Source of the DNA: Lichtheimia corymbifera B2541
Taxonomy: Eukaryota; Mucoromycota; Mucoromycetes; Mucorales; Lichtheimiaceae
NCBI GenBank assembly: GCA_000697475.1
Contig: JNEU01001170.1
Span: 1-64,000 of the forward strand
Direction of reading: 5' to 3'
DNA length: 64,000 nt
Within the stretch, counting starts at the first letter, position 1. Each line of letters opens with the position of its first letter. The position numbers and the translations under genes were made by a program. A model generated the notes under the pieces. It worked only from the letters and a program-made list of their open reading frames with translations, was not told where the DNA came from and made no database searches. Of this stretch, positions 11,478-24,288 are shown in pieces.

Positions 11478-13681
11478 ATGCCTTATGCAAGAACAAACCT
11501 TGAAGACACCTTTGGAGAAGACTATACCGACCTCGACAGCATCCTCGAACATGATGGTCGTTTCACTCCTGGCTCAAACCACTCATTACGCCGCCAAGGT
11601 TATCGCATTAGTTTCCGAAGCATTGACGATGAGGAATTGCAGCGTGTTATGCGCTCGCTCACCACACCTGTTCCTTCAACAAGGCAAACAAATCACTATG
11701 ACGACGATCTGCAACAATACAAACAACGACCAGACGATGCCCATTCATTGAAAAGCGGTTCTTCGAGAGGATATCACGACCGCAGTGAGAGTGTCATGTT
11801 GTTTCGAAAGCTTAATAGAGGTATATAGCTCGAGCGACTATGCGAAAAGAGACTATACTAATGGGTATAATAACAATAGGCGATGACGAAGTATCCTTGG
11901 ACCTTGTATCAAGCGAGCTCAAAGACTTTATCGATCCTTCGTTACTTGAGGATACAATGTCACGGCCTGCCAGTCGTACGCCGAGGTAAGCTGCAATTGT
12001 ATTATCACCTGCATGAACGAGCCACTTACTGTTTTTTGTAGCACACCCAAGAAGCCCTATGATGAATCATTTGAGCAGCAACAGGAGCAGCATCTCAAAC
12101 AACAGCAGCAACAACCACGGCAACCACAGCAGCAACATCCTAGACAGCCTTTGATTCGAAATGATCGAAAGCATTCACTCGATGCACGCTTAGTGAACAA
12201 CAATAGCCGTCAAAGTATGATTGATAGACGACGTTCAGTGGCTGTTGTGGAGAGCGAGGATGGCAAAGATGGTCGCATGAATGCAATGCTCAACAAGTCA
12301 GCTCGCAAAACAGAGGAGCTTTTACAAGCTATTCGTCGCACATCCTTTATCCGAGACTCTTCCGAACCGGTCAATCATGCGCCTAAACACTACACCTCGT
12401 TACGTACCAACCCAACAACAGCAGCAGTAAATTTGAATAAGCGACAAAGCATGGATTTTGAAGTGCTTTTGGCATTGAAAAAGGACACGGACGCTATTCT
12501 TGAACGTAGAGCATCACTTTTATCCAAAGTACGACCCAATAATCGACCTCCCAATGATGGAGATGATGATCCTCACCAAATGAGACGGGGTAGCACCTAT
12601 GGAGGAGAACAAAGTACCAGCTTTGAGCATCGATATCATCATCATCAGCCTCGCATGAGATCTACAAGGAGCAAACTCTCATCCAGCGACGATGATGTCA
12701 GAGATCCAATGACATCTACACTTAGCAGCAACACGACCACCACTACGTCCTCAGATACATCTTCCGCTTCATCTTCAAGACGTGTACGCACTGTCTCCAT
12801 GCCAGAAAAGCATCGACTTTTATCGTCAAGAGCAACTGAATTGCCTTTTGAAGAACCTGTCGTCAATTTACGATCACGTGCCAGTCGCAATATGATGATC
12901 CGTAATCGTGAAAGCCGACCATCGCCTTCATCATCTTCAATCACCTTGTCTCGTGCATCGGATAGTTTACCAGAAACACCACCTGAATCGGTTGTTGAGG
13001 ATATCAAAACCCCCTATAGCAACAACACGTCTTCTTTCTCCAATAATTCCAGCAATGCACGATCATCATCATCATCTTATCGATCAAGTAGTAGAAGGGT
13101 CACAGTATGCGATCCTGCTGTCCCCAATCTGAATCAACAACAATCTTTGCCACGGACAACTCGCATGAGATCAAGCACATTATCAGATGATCAGACCACA
13201 TCATTTCGATCCAGCAGAAGGAACACTGTCTCCTCGTCAGCTCGTCCCAATTACCAGGTAACAAGATATTCTTATACATGATGTGGGGTCACCATGTATT
13301 GATGGAATGTAAAAATAGATACCAGAAACAACCCAAGAAGAACCATCAGTAGCCGAGATGGCAAATGATATTTTGACAAGCATTCGACAACGCCATTCAA
13401 CAACAACAGCACCTCCAAGATCCAGCACAGCACGAGTTGCCGCATCATCCACGACGACGAGAGAACGCAGCTCCACATTATCATCACCCTCTCGTTATAG
13501 TAGCAGTGTTCGATCACGACGAATGACTGTATCCGGAAATGATAATATCCATGACGACGGCGACGATGAAGATTACGGCTTAAAATTATCCAGCAACAGT
13601 GCAACAAGACGATATAGCAGTCGGCCATCAACTGTACTCTACAGGTTGCCCAATACCAGACATAGGGAGTCTTTTGCTTAA
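11478..13681 (+). CDS. Uncharacterised disordered Ser/Gln/Arg-rich protein
   Basis: I do not recognise this gene. Four exons (11478-11820, 11880-11985, 12042-13257, 13319-13681) join in frame to about 675 residues. Intron 1 carries an ACTAAT branch site. The N-terminal 150 residues are the most protein-like: an acidic start (MPYARTNLEDTFGEDYTDLD) and a possible helix (SSELKDFIDPSLLEDTMS). The rest is low complexity: a Gln-rich stretch, many RRxS/RxxS sites such as RKHSLDA, RRRSVAV and RRGSTYG, Ser and Thr runs, and a basic C-terminus ending HRESFA. The repeated basophilic phosphorylation motifs suggest a phosphoregulated scaffold or cytoskeletal protein, but that is inference. An in-frame ATG at 11370 would add 36 residues. 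I prefer 11478 because the TATATAG near 11331 would leave almost no leader for 11370. Confidence 0.8.
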
Positions 13682-14146
13682 AAAATGCATTTATCCGTCC
13701 CATCACCATCATCATCATTAGCCTCTTATATCATCCACGTTTCTCCTTTTGCTTTATACCTACACTTATGTAATACATAAAATATAAATTTACATTGTGA
13801 GAAAAGAAAAAAGAAGCACAATTTATTCCGCCCTTCCATCCATCCTACTAGACCGAGATAGCTACAAGCGAGGCAGTGGGGAGGAATCCACACAATACCT
13901 AACTACTTTTCTCTTCTTGACAGGGTAAAAGAAAACAAAAGCAACTAGGGGCAACTTGGGTTTGAGTCAAGAATCACCGCCACCACCGAGGAGACACATT
14001 CCCTGAATAAGGTCATCCATCGTTGCAACAACAAGGACGATCCAAAAGAGAAAAAAGAGCTGCCCATCATCAAGGAGTGTATGTGTGTGTGTGTGTGAGT
14101 GTGTGAGCTGGTTGTGGAGGGAGTGGATGAGAGAGAAACTGGGTGG

Positions 14147-14180
<34 letters not shown>

Positions 14181-14248
14181 CAAGAGAGTGAGTGGGAGGG
14201 GAATTTGTGATAATAGAAAAAGGAGCCCTGTACACGCTAGACCTTCTT
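13682..14248. other. Convergent 3' region with (GT)n microsatellites
   Basis: 567 bp between the stop of the disordered protein and the stop of UPF1. It contains GT runs at about 14081-14104 and 14149-14177 and A-rich stretches suited to poly(A) sites. No gene is seen; the minus-strand ORF through here is mostly His-Thr from the microsatellite plus the UPF1 3' end in another frame. Confidence 0.6.
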
Positions 14249-17200
14249 CTAATATTGGGTGTATGCCTGGCTGGCTTGACTTCGCAAATCGAAATCTTGA
14301 CTAAGCATGGTCGAGATATCTTGAGACTTGTAATCATCATAGGGATAGCCGCCAACTGTATCCTGACTCAATAAGCTATTGTTGCCAGCACCTCCTTGAC
14401 TCGATAACTCCGCCATCATACGCAGTCGATCGCTCTGTGACAAGGCAAGACCAATGGATGTTTGGCTGCTGTACATGTTTTGCGAGGGTCCACCACTACC
14501 ACCTGCTGCTGCTGCTGCCGCTGCTGCTGAAGCTGAGCCACTTGACCAACCAAATCCATGAGTGGCAAAGGTCGATGATCCAGGAATATAACGTGACATG
14601 TTGCCTTCATTGTTTAGGCTTTGCTTGACATTCTTGCGGTTGAACACACTGGATTGCGACAAATCCTGAGTAAATGGACCACTAGCAGAAGGAATAAATG
14701 GGATGCTGAATTGCGATGATGGCAAGGAACCAATTTCCGAAGGAATATAACCAACTGGATCGTGAGTTGCCATGTAATCTTGGCCATAGGCACGTGCACC
14801 ACGACGATCTTAAATCATGCAATCCGTAAGTAAATGGCATATATAAACACGAAATAAAAGATACTTACTCTCACTTGCAAGAGGTGCCTTGGCAAATGCT
14901 TCACGAGCATCGATCTGATGAGCCAATCCTTGACGGAACTTGTCATCCTTGCGGTATTGTTTACGAGGTCGACTGAATTGGATCATGGAAGCACGCAAGT
15001 TGTTCAATGCACCATCCACAAGGCAACCCTTTTCCTTGTAATGAACCAAAAGATGATGCCAGAGAGGATGCTACGACAACAAAATCAATACCCCTCTATA
15101 AAACCGTGATCCGTTCGTAGCAACTTACCTTGCTAAGGATCTTGGGATTGCCGAGAATCACGACACCATATTTGGCACGAGTCAAGGCGACATTGAGACG
15201 ACGAGGATCACTCAAGAAACCAATACCTTGATGTTCGTTGCTTCTGACACAGCTGAGAATAATGTAATCCTTTTCACGACCTTGGAAGGCATCCACACTG
15301 GCGACTTCAATTTCCTTGTAAAGATCCTTACGCAACGAGCCGTTGAATTGCATGTATTGAACAATGTACGAGCGTTGACCTTCATAGGGCGTCACCACAC
15401 CAATTTGGGATGGAAGGATACCAGCTTTCATGAAACGAGTGACGATCTTTTCACAGTTGGAAGCTTCAGTGCGGTTGAGATACGATGTACCCGATGTCGA
15501 GATTTCTTCGTTGCCCAAGTTGACATAAAACATCATGGGTGTCTCGGGGGCAGGCCAGGGGAAATCCACATTCTTACGCAATCGTTCCTGAGTCGTGATA
15601 CCATTTTGAAGGGTGCCTTCGTAAAACATGTTGCTAGGGAATTCCGAAAGACATGGATGCATACGGTATTGCACTTGCAAACGAATGGGGCGCAAACCGA
15701 GAATAACGAGACGCTCAAACAAGGATTGACAAAGACCGGCACGGGCTGCCTTTTTGTTCATAATGACAGGACCCAATTGTTGATGATCACCGACAAGTAC
15801 AGCTTGCTTACTGCCGAGAACAAGGGGAATCATACACTCAGGCTCGGATGCTTGGGTTGCTTCATCGATAAGCACGGTGCGGAAACGCAACTTGGCAACA
15901 CGTGGATCACCAGCACCAACACAAGTACAACAAATCACATCCGCATTCTATCAAAATCACCGTATTAGCAGACATGGATATATAAATATATACCTCTTTT
16001 CTTTACCTGTAATAACTCCTTTTCGCATGATCTCTTGAGCGACTTGTACTTCTTTTCATCGGATGCGCTTAATTCACCTTGTTCACGCTTCAACAGGATC
16101 AGCTTTTGTAACTCCACATTGGTGTCCATGTTGCGAACTTGTTCATGAAGCGTCAAAAAGGATACGGGCGAATCAAGTTCTTCACGAGACTTGGCAGTGA
16201 GACGTACAACCTTGAGACCGGTTTGATGAATCTTTTCAGCAAGTTGATCCACAGCAACATTGGAAGGTGCACACACAAGCACTTGGCCAGGATTCATCTT
16301 GGCAAGGTGATACACAATGGATGCTGAGGTGACAGTCTTTCCGGTACCGGGAGGACCCTGAATCAAGCTGAGAGGCTTTTGCAACACGGACTTGACAGCA
16401 TACACTTGGGAATGGTTCAATTCAGGAAGGTTGGGTGCTGAGAACCTATTGTTGTTGTTGCATCATGAATGAGTGATCATTTCTTTATATCCAATCATCA
16501 CTACTTACCGCTTGGGCATTTGAGTCTTGAGCACCTGGGGTTCCACATCATGACCCAACAAACGGTGGTAAATATAACCACTCACACTCGTCTCATCCAC
16601 AGCAAACGTCTTCATGGCACTTTGCATACGATCAAAGCTGGTCGACTTCCAAACAAAATCCACTGAAAAGTTGTGGGTGCATTCGACTGGTACTTTGTTG
16701 TTCCTACGCAATTCCAAGGCAACTTCATCACTGACATCTATATATCCAAGTCAGACAAAGAATCCAAGGGGTCGTCATTGTTGTTGTTGTTGAACTTACT
16801 GTTGGGGATCTTGATGACATGGCCCGTAGCTTCCCAAGGATCATGTAATTCACCACGATAGCGTAGGCGTAGTTCATCACCCACGGCCAACTTCACTTCA
16901 CCCATTTCGAGCTTGGGGAAATAAAACCATGCAATGTTCTTTTGATTCAAACCAACGTCCCAGCGCACAACCACATCATCACACGTCTATTATTCATGAT
17001 CAAATCAGCGATTGTGTTCCATCATTCCCTCGGTATCCATGTACTCCTTTTTACCTGTGATTCCTTGAGCTTCTTGTCATAGTCAGCCTCCATCTTGACG
17101 AGAGGACCGAGAATGTTCTGATATTGATAAGCATCCTCATATCTGTGTTTCAAAAGTGACACATGAGCATACCAACCAATCGCATACCAAACAAAAGCAA

Positions 17201-18119
17201 AGCAGGTACACATACCGTAACAAGACTGGGTGGGGTTCATCATCGACACCAGGTTTCTCAAGATCCTCCAAGGTAGCTTCACTGTTATCCTTCCAAAGTT
17301 CTTCCAATTTGTTGATTTGTTGCGAAGTGATTTGACGGGCACGGAGCTGCTCCTGTTCAGAAGGAATCTTGACGAGCCAAGTAAGGAAGCAACGATCATC
17401 AATCAATGGCATCCACTGCGATGTATCCCAATTCATATCCTTGGACGATGGCACTGCAGCACAAGGTTGTCTAATAGCAACAATGAATATCTCCTCCTCT
17501 ACACCATAGTGTGTCCTCCCATTTACCTGCATAGCAACACAACCACCGTATCACTCTTTGCAGGAATAAAGCCGAGCAAAAAGACGTTGCGACATCCACA
17601 GTTGTAACACTCGAGCACCGTTTCACCTAGTGGCGACTCTGGGTGCAGCATGACCTCCTTGTGTTTGGCACGCACCAAGTGGTTGATTATATGCGATCCT
17701 GAAGTATTGCCGCGGGAATTGCAAAACCAACGACTGCAAGCAACACACTTGACGACCGATGCTGGCGAATGGATGCCGCAGTAATTGCATGCGTGAGGTG
17801 GAAGGTTCTTTTCTTCTTCTTCGTCAACCACTTCGCCATTGACTTCACCAAAGTTATCAAAGTCGTCCGTCTCTTCAAATTGGAAATCGAACCCATTGCT
17901 CTTGGTGGTGGTAGTAGCTGTGGTCGATGCCGTTGTTGTTGCCTTTTCAATGCTGCTATTGTCCAATGACAAGGAGGCTAACGACAAGCTGGGATCGTGA
18001 TGAAGGTCGGCCGTCTTGGGTTGAGTAAAGTCATTGTAGTCGTATTGCGACGATTGCGTGTCTGCTGAATACTCCAAGTAGGTGAAATCGTCCTGGGAGT
18101 TGACTTCAAAGTGATCCAT
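14249..18119 (-). CDS. upf1: RNA helicase UPF1 (nonsense-mediated decay)
   Basis: An SF1 RNA helicase, the central factor of nonsense-mediated mRNA decay, acting in the cytoplasm with UPF2/UPF3 on terminating ribosomes. Exon 1 (17527-18119) encodes an acidic Asp/Glu/Ser/Thr-rich leader and then the CH zinc domain, starting [20 protein letters not shown] and ending [16 protein letters not shown]. Later exons give the 1B/stalk region and the helicase core: motif I GPPGTGKT (about 16340), motif [16 protein letters not shown], motif [25 protein letters not shown], motif [16 protein letters not shown] and motif [18 protein letters not shown]. The C-terminal tail is Ala/Gly-rich and then rich in SQ dipeptides ([17 protein letters not shown]), the SQ/TQ sites that an SMG1-type kinase would phosphorylate. 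It ends SQAYTQY. About 1,090 residues, close to human UPF1. Confidence 0.97.
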
Positions 18120-18383
18120 ATGTAGTTGGGAATGAAATGACGACTTTGAGATCAGAAAAGGAGGGAAAAAAGAAAAATAGGCCTTTTACGTTGCACGAGC
18201 GACCCGGTCTTATCGCTGCGGCGGCGGCGGCGGTGAGTGGCAACAACAACCATCCCCATATCCCAGCAATGGTATTAATTACATTATATAGATATACACA
18301 TCCTTTAATGATTATGCACAAAAAAATGATGAAGGTGGGTAGACAGGGGAGAGAGAGAGGAGTACATATGGGATAAATGATGC
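18120..18383. other. Short gap between UPF1 and GYP7
   Basis: 264 bp upstream of UPF1 and downstream of the GYP7 stop, both on the minus strand. It contains a (GCG)n run at about 18216-18232 and a GA-rich tract near 18345-18361. The UPF1 promoter must lie here or inside the 3' end of GYP7. Confidence 0.5.
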
Positions 18384-21300
18384 TTAGACCTTTTCCTTTT
18401 CACTATTGCTGTTGGTGGCGATATTAGAGGATTCTTCTCCAGTGGCTATGAGCTCCCGTAACATCTCGCTCACGGTAGGTAACTTGTTCAACTGTGCTTG
18501 CATATCACGACGTTCTTCCTTTGCTTCTTTACTAGCAGATTCCAAGGATTGCTGTAGCTGTTCACGTTTTGTATCCACTGCTTCAACTCGTTGCTTGAAT
18601 TGGTAAAACAAGATCTCTGCTCTTTGAAGTGTCTCTTGAACATTGATGCCCATAGAAAGATCGTTGATATACTGCAAATCTTGTCAATCCCAATTTCAAA
18701 TGCTACTCTCAATAAATTTTTTTTCTTTACCTTGATAATCTCATCAAATGACCGAAGATAATCGATGATGGAGTCTCGATGCTAATAATTAGAGAGCATG
18801 CAAAATGAGTATTGATGTTACTTGGACAAGGTAGTAGCAACTGCATACCTGATCAAGGATTGCCAATGCAACAAAAAACATAAACTTGTCTGTAAGATAG
18901 TCGCTCCACAAAACTTCCCACATGGTCAAGGTGTCATCCCATGAAAGTTCTCTCTTAAACCACACAAGGAACCATCGGAAGCAGAAAAAGAGATTGTCGC
19001 TGTCGGCACGCTGGAAATGCTTGTATAAGCTCGGGTCCATGAACTGCAAAAGGGTATCCATTATCAGCAATTGACGATGCATCCCTGATTGATCCATATA
19101 AAAGTTGGACTTCTACAAAGGGTAGAATTAGTCAATGTAATCAACATGGTTTCACATAAAATAACACATACAGTACGGTTCATGAATCCAACAAAGGCTT
19201 GGAATACAAGGTCATCTTGGATCACCATGTAAAGTGGAGACAAAAGATCTGACATGCCTTGAACATAGCCTAAAATACACAGTATCAGTAGCCCGGTTCT
19301 CGCAGTGGTCAATCGAAAATACTTGCCAAGGTCTGTATTGTACATATTGTATGTGCACAAGAGCTCTTTGAGCTTTTCCAGGTTCTCGTTGGTGCCAACA
19401 TGCATGGTTACATCTGGATTGGGCATATCTTCTTTGGCATAGAATGGCACTGTACGATCCGTTCGATGGACATCTTTGTCTTTGAACAACATGTTAGTAA
19501 GGATCCACCAAATACGTATCATGACGAGACATACCTATCCTATGCTTTTGATCTTGAAACTTTACACTTTCCTTGACTTCTGGATCATCCAACCATTTGC
19601 TTCTAAGCTCTCGATAGGATTGTCTAGATATACAAATAGCATTAGTTTGACAATGTATGAGAATAAATGAAGGTATTTTACCTGTATTGTTCAGCCAATC
19701 GTTCTCGCTCATCCGCAGTCGAATTCCATGGAAAGACATCTGTAAGGAACAACCATGCCTCTCTTCGAATACTTGGATCAAGGCCACCACAAAAGATACG
19801 CTTGCGAATATAGGGTTCGCCTACAGATAATCTGCCTTGCTCATCGAAAAAGGATCGCCATTCCGCTTCCGAGATGGGTTGCGTGCGAGTGTGAGTAGGG
19901 ATAGAAAAGTCGTTTTCATTCTATAAAGGTGGTCAACAACACATAAGATGTACAGTATTCGTCATCCTTAAAGAACTTACATTCAGCACTTCAAAAACAC
20001 CCAAGGCAGTTTCCTCTTCCCAGCCATGACCCCAGATGCCCACATGTCGATAGCGTCTCTCAATAGGTGTATCTTGATCCGAACGAGCTGCTAGTCCAGC
20101 TGCCCATTTAGCAAGGTAAATGCGTGCCGAGTCATAGTCGTCCGTTGTAGCACGCACAGCATCTGTGTTGAGAGCTTCTTGTAATCGAGGAGGAAGATTG
20201 CGTGTAAATTGACGAGAAGCAGGATGATTCAAGACACCGGCTGATGGACCCGATCCATAGGTTAATGATACATGTCATCTGTCATTTGTTGTTTTCTTTG
20301 TGTTTACCTGCAGCATCACGAGAGAACTTTGTGATTCGTGAGAGCTTTTCCAAGGCATTCCACCGAAACTCTTTCCATGTCTGGACATATCAGGGTTTAC
20401 CATAAATAAGTATATAATTAAACCACACCCCTGTCATCATCCTCGCTTACCGCCATCCAAGGATCCATTTGGGTAGAATCAAATACTGAAGTATCATAAG
20501 CATGTTGCTTTTTGGATGCTGCTGATGTTGTTGTTGATGATGCTTTTCTTTCACCCACAAGGTACAAATGGGCATCATTCTCGGATCTAAAGATAAAAAG
20601 TAAGGCTATTATATCTTGCATGGATCGAAACACATACCGAGTCACTTGAGTCAACTGACATAGCCTGTGCATAAACTCATCGCCACCCCAGCGGACCTGA
20701 CATTCAGTACCTTGATCATCGCTAAACTTGCCACCTTGTGTATTCTTTTGAAGCACTGTGCTGCGACTTTCATCATCGTGGAACCATAATGGTGCTGAAG
20801 ATGATCCATCCTTAAAGTTGAGCACCACGCTGCCGTACCATTTGGTGAAACAAGGAGGCCGTACAAACACCGAATTGATATTTTCCAGCGGCGACGAGAG
20901 AGCATAAAGAGAGTACTGATCATGCGGCCTATCCATCAATGAAGGAATCATTACGGTCGAACCTGAAAGAAACGCTCGTTAATGACAAGAATGACACCCA
21001 TGATCCTCGATCTTTACTACCTTCTTCATCTTCAGGGTTGTTATCCACTTGAACAAAGGCTTCCATGTCCTTGGAGAGTATAAGTGCTTCAGGCGTCCAA
21101 GCAATCAAATATTCATGGGGTGCCTATATGAAGAGTAAGTATGTACCATCAGGGTGTTATGTATATAAAAAGAGTCTACCTTTTCGACAATCGAGATATA
21201 ACCAGGAATAAAGTCGTTCACTTTGGTTGAAGGGTGCACATAGACTTTGGACTTTGAATAAAGCAGCTTGACTGGAATCTCGGTGTCCTGCAATGCTGTG

Positions 21301-21449
21301 CCAAGCTTCGCCGTTGCTGGGTCGCTGGGCACCGTGGTGGTTGTTGCACCAGGATCGTTTACGATCTAGTCAACATGGCCCATTGGTACGGATTGAATGC
21401 AGAGACTGTGGATGGGTACACTTACATCAAAGCTATCTTCAATAGCCAT
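18384..21449 (-). CDS. gyp7: Rab GTPase-activating protein, Gyp7/TBC1D15 type
   Basis: A TBC-domain GAP that speeds GTP hydrolysis on Ypt7/Rab7-like GTPases on late endosomes and vacuoles. The tiny first exon (21426-21449) encodes MAIEDSFD; it is needed because the next exon (21180-21365) has an in-frame TAG just upstream and no ATG, only a GTG. The N-terminal half matches the Gyp7 lipid/Rab-binding region: VKLLYSKSKVYVHPSTKVND, then PGYISIVEK, then YLIAWTPEALI. The TBC domain follows: VFGGLDPSIRREAWLFLTDV, the arginine finger in DVHRTDR (about 19450), and the glutamine finger in GYVQGMSDLLSP (about 19250). KHFQRADSDNLFFCFRWFLV and WEVLWSDYLT follow. The C-terminus is a coiled coil ending EKEKV. 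Both catalytic fingers are intact, so an active GAP is expected. Confidence 0.95.
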
Positions 21450-22101
21450 TGGGGAAACAAAGGAGGACTGACTGAGTGGTTGTGGTGGTGTCCGAGCTTG
21501 AAAGAAAGCCAAGAACAAGAGGTGGAAGCAGCAGGTAGCGTGACATGCTCACACATTCATGCCCGCTGAGCCCTGACTTGACCAATCGTTTCCCTGTCTT
21601 CGTTTTTCTCTACTGGTTGACATCAATGTAACGTCTTACTACAACGAGTCCATCGGCTTTAATGTTAGCTTCTTCCTTGGTTGTTACCTTTTTATTTCGT
21701 CATAGTCATCCTCAATGGCTATCCTCTTATTATACAACAACGTAATAATATTGCAATGAAAGCAAATAAAGCAGCTACGATAATTAGTTTCTACTATGGC
21801 TGGTGGATGGTACTTGCTACACACATATGGTTGCCATGTTACTTGCGCCAAAATTGGACTATCTAGCAACTGCATAGTAACATGTCGTATCATAACATAC
21901 TTTCCACAATAGCACTTTTTTCCATGCCAACAAGACTAACAACATGTATTTTATATATCAATTTATTTATCATAATGAATGGATAATAAAGTGGCTAGAG
22001 GATAAGCTGCTGGGTATGGATGTTACACAGTGAGCAGCGCGTTGGTGTCAGCAAGTCGTTCATTTCTTGTTGGACCTGGTTCGCTCCCCTTTCCGCACCC
22101 A
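21450..22101. other. Divergent intergenic region, GYP7 / BET5
   Basis: 652 bp between start codons pointing away from each other. The last stretch before 22102 is open in frame but has no upstream ATG. No gene is seen; promoters of both neighbours are inferred by position only. Confidence 0.5.
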
Positions 22102-22982
22102 ATGACTATTTACAACCTATACATTTTCGATCGGCATTGCCAGTGCATCTATTATCAAAAGTGGCATCATAAAACACCCAGCAACAATGCGACGCCGAGT
22201 ACGAGTATGAGTCAGACCGGGCATAATACAACCACCATGGGGAGCAGCAGTCGTTTGGGTGGTCTGACGACCTCATCATCAAGGTTTTCAGCATCAAGCC
22301 CGGGATCATCTGCTCTGGACCATCACAGTGGAGGTAGTGGAACAGGAACGACTGCAGGTGGTGGTGGTCCTGCATCATCCATGACACGTAGTGGAGACGA
22401 CCGACTATTGCAGACACAACCTAGTGGATTGGCAGCGGGTAGCGTCATGTCTATTGAAGAAGAGGCCAAACTCGTCTATGGTGTTGTATTTTCATTGCGT
22501 AACTTTGTGAGGAAATTGAGTGCAGAGTAAGTAGTAAGATGAAGGATGAGGATGAGGATGATGTACAATTTGGCTGACATGCGCAACTTTTTAAAAGCCA
22601 AGATGAATTTATATCGTATCGAACATCCACCTATCGATTGCATTATTATGAAACGCCTACTGGACTCAAGTTTGTCATGAACTCGGATGCCAATACTGAA
22701 TCATTGCGTGCTGTGCTCAAGCAAATCTATGTCCAACTCTACGTGGATTTCGTCGTCAAGAATGGGTTGATGAAGTTTGAAGATACACGCTGGGAGATTA
22801 GTCAAGGTGCTCTTCCTCCAGATCAGCAACAACAACAGCAGCAACAAGGATCGATGAATGATATGAGTACAAGTGGCAATGGAACAGCTCGTCCTTCGGC
22901 ACCACCCCCTGGTAATATTTGCAATGAGCTATTCAGGATAGCTGTCGATCGTTTTATTCGAAGTCTTCCGGTATTTGAATAA
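22102..22982 (+). CDS. bet5: TRAPP complex subunit Bet5/TRAPPC1 with low-complexity insertions
   Basis: A longin-fold core subunit of TRAPP complexes, which act as the nucleotide exchange factor for Ypt1/Rab1 in ER-Golgi traffic. Two exons (22102-22526 and 22598-22982) give 269 residues. The start MTIYNLYIFDRHCQCIYYQK matches the first longin strands, LVYGVVFSLRNFVRKLSA the following helix, and TYRLHYYETPTGLKFVMNSD the middle strands. NICNELFRIAVDRFIRSLP is the last helix. The usual family length is about 145-160. The excess is an insertion of about 90 residues after the second strand (Ser/Gly/Thr-rich, residues 25-115) and a second one of about 45 residues with a Gln run before the last helix. 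Both fall in loops, so the fold can be kept. The ATG at 22102 is the first in frame. Confidence 0.93.
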
Positions 22983-23161
22983 TTTTATCCTATTCTTCTC
23001 TCATACCCTATTATGCAAATGAATAGAGATGTTGTTGTATCAAAAGTGGGATATGGATTGTATGTGAATATGGATGGCAAGGGATGTTCGAGTCACTTGG
23101 ACGGGGGAGGACGACGGGTTGCATGAATAAGTAAGCGTGCTTCGGGAGAGACAAGTGAATA

Positions 23162-24061
23162 ATGGCTTTGAGAATACAAAGGATGAATCACTTTATGACA
23201 TGCATGAAAGGCGGGGTGGTAAATAAGAGCGTGGTGATGAAAGCGGAATGGCGATCCTTTACCCGTTTTCCGGTACTTTCTTTATCAACACGCTCAATGG
23301 AGACAATATCCGATACTTGGATTCGCAATGCTTCGATGGAGGATTTGAGGGAGCGTTCTAACGGCTTTTTTGACGAGTTGAAAAAGCTCATTGCCGAATC
23401 AGCGAAATGGCCCACACTCTCCCACCATACCAGTAGCGATGGCACCAAGACAACGGTACGACGTAGACCTCAAGGTGGCAACCCGTGGTTTCTACAACGA
23501 TCCAGCACAGTGACCAGTGTCAGTTATGCAGACTTGCGTAGTGTCCTCTTCACGCATCATTCTTTACAAGAGCCAAAATACATTGAGCTTATGCAGGATG
23601 CACGTGAACTATGGGCTCTATCTACTTCGGGCGTGGGCGAGGATGCAATAGGCGTATATCAGCTCAATTATAAAGCGACAATGGCATCAGGACGCGAATT
23701 TGTGGAATTGGTTGTTGTACGTGAAACCCATGTTGGTGACGAAGAGGAGAATGATCAAGAACAAGGACAAAATGATGAGGATTATCAACAGAGACGACGT
23801 GCATTTATGATCGTATCGAAGCCTGTATCCGATGTAACCGAACCTGTACGACCTGGATTTGTACGAGGCAAATATGAAGCATGGGAGTATGTGGAAGAAT
23901 TGGAGAATGGTGCGGTGCAATGGACATGCATTCAACGCTCGGAACCTGGTGGATGGGTACCAAAGTGCATCGCTGACAGAGTTACTGCAAAGGCGTTACC
24001 ACAAGATGTGTCTTCAGTCATCGATTATTGCAAACACAAGCAGACACATCCAGTAGCTTAA
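23162..24061 (+). CDS. DUF3074 (START-like) domain protein
   Basis: Intronless, 299 residues from the first ATG. The C-terminal two thirds matches the fungal DUF3074 family, a START/Bet v1-like fold thought to hold a hydrophobic ligand. Seen are NPWFLQRSSTVTSVSYADLR, then a strand FVELVVVRETHV, then AFMIVSKPVSDVTEPVRPGF, then VRGKYEAWEYVEELENGAVQ, and SEPGGWVPKCIADRVTAKAL followed by the last helix. An acidic Glu/Gln/Asp loop (about residues 196-214) interrupts it. The N-terminal 45 residues are basic and not typical of the family, so the ATG at 23297 (METISDTWIRNA, 254 residues) is an alternative start. The biological ligand is unknown. Confidence 0.8.
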   Translation: MALRIQRMNHFMTCMKGGVVNKSVVMKAEWRSFTRFPVLSLSTRSMETISDTWIRNASMEDLRERSNGFFDELKKLIAESAKWPTLSHHTSSDGTKTTVRRRPQGGNPWFLQRSSTVTSVSYADLRSVLFTHHSLQEPKYIELMQDARELWALSTSGVGEDAIGVYQLNYKATMASGREFVELVVVRETHVGDEEENDQEQGQNDEDYQQRRRAFMIVSKPVSDVTEPVRPGFVRGKYEAWEYVEELENGAVQWTCIQRSEPGGWVPKCIADRVTAKALPQDVSSVIDYCKHKQTHPVA

Positions 24062-24288
24062 CTACTTAGTATCATTATCGACCCCCTCAGCTCCTCCACC
24101 ATTTGCTTACAATATTATCCCACCACATTGTGTAATTGCTTGCATCATCAACAATATCCCCCCCTCATTTTCATATTCTCACAGCAAAACAAAAATATCA
24201 TCTTTTGGATCAAACGAATTTACAATGAGCTATTCTTACAAGATATTTGATATATGAACAATACATTTATGTGTGAAGGGGGGTAGGG

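Noticed and set aside
15228..15968. 246-codon ORF on the plus strand
   Set aside because: Lies fully antisense to the UPF1 helicase core, whose motifs are unmistakable on the minus strand.
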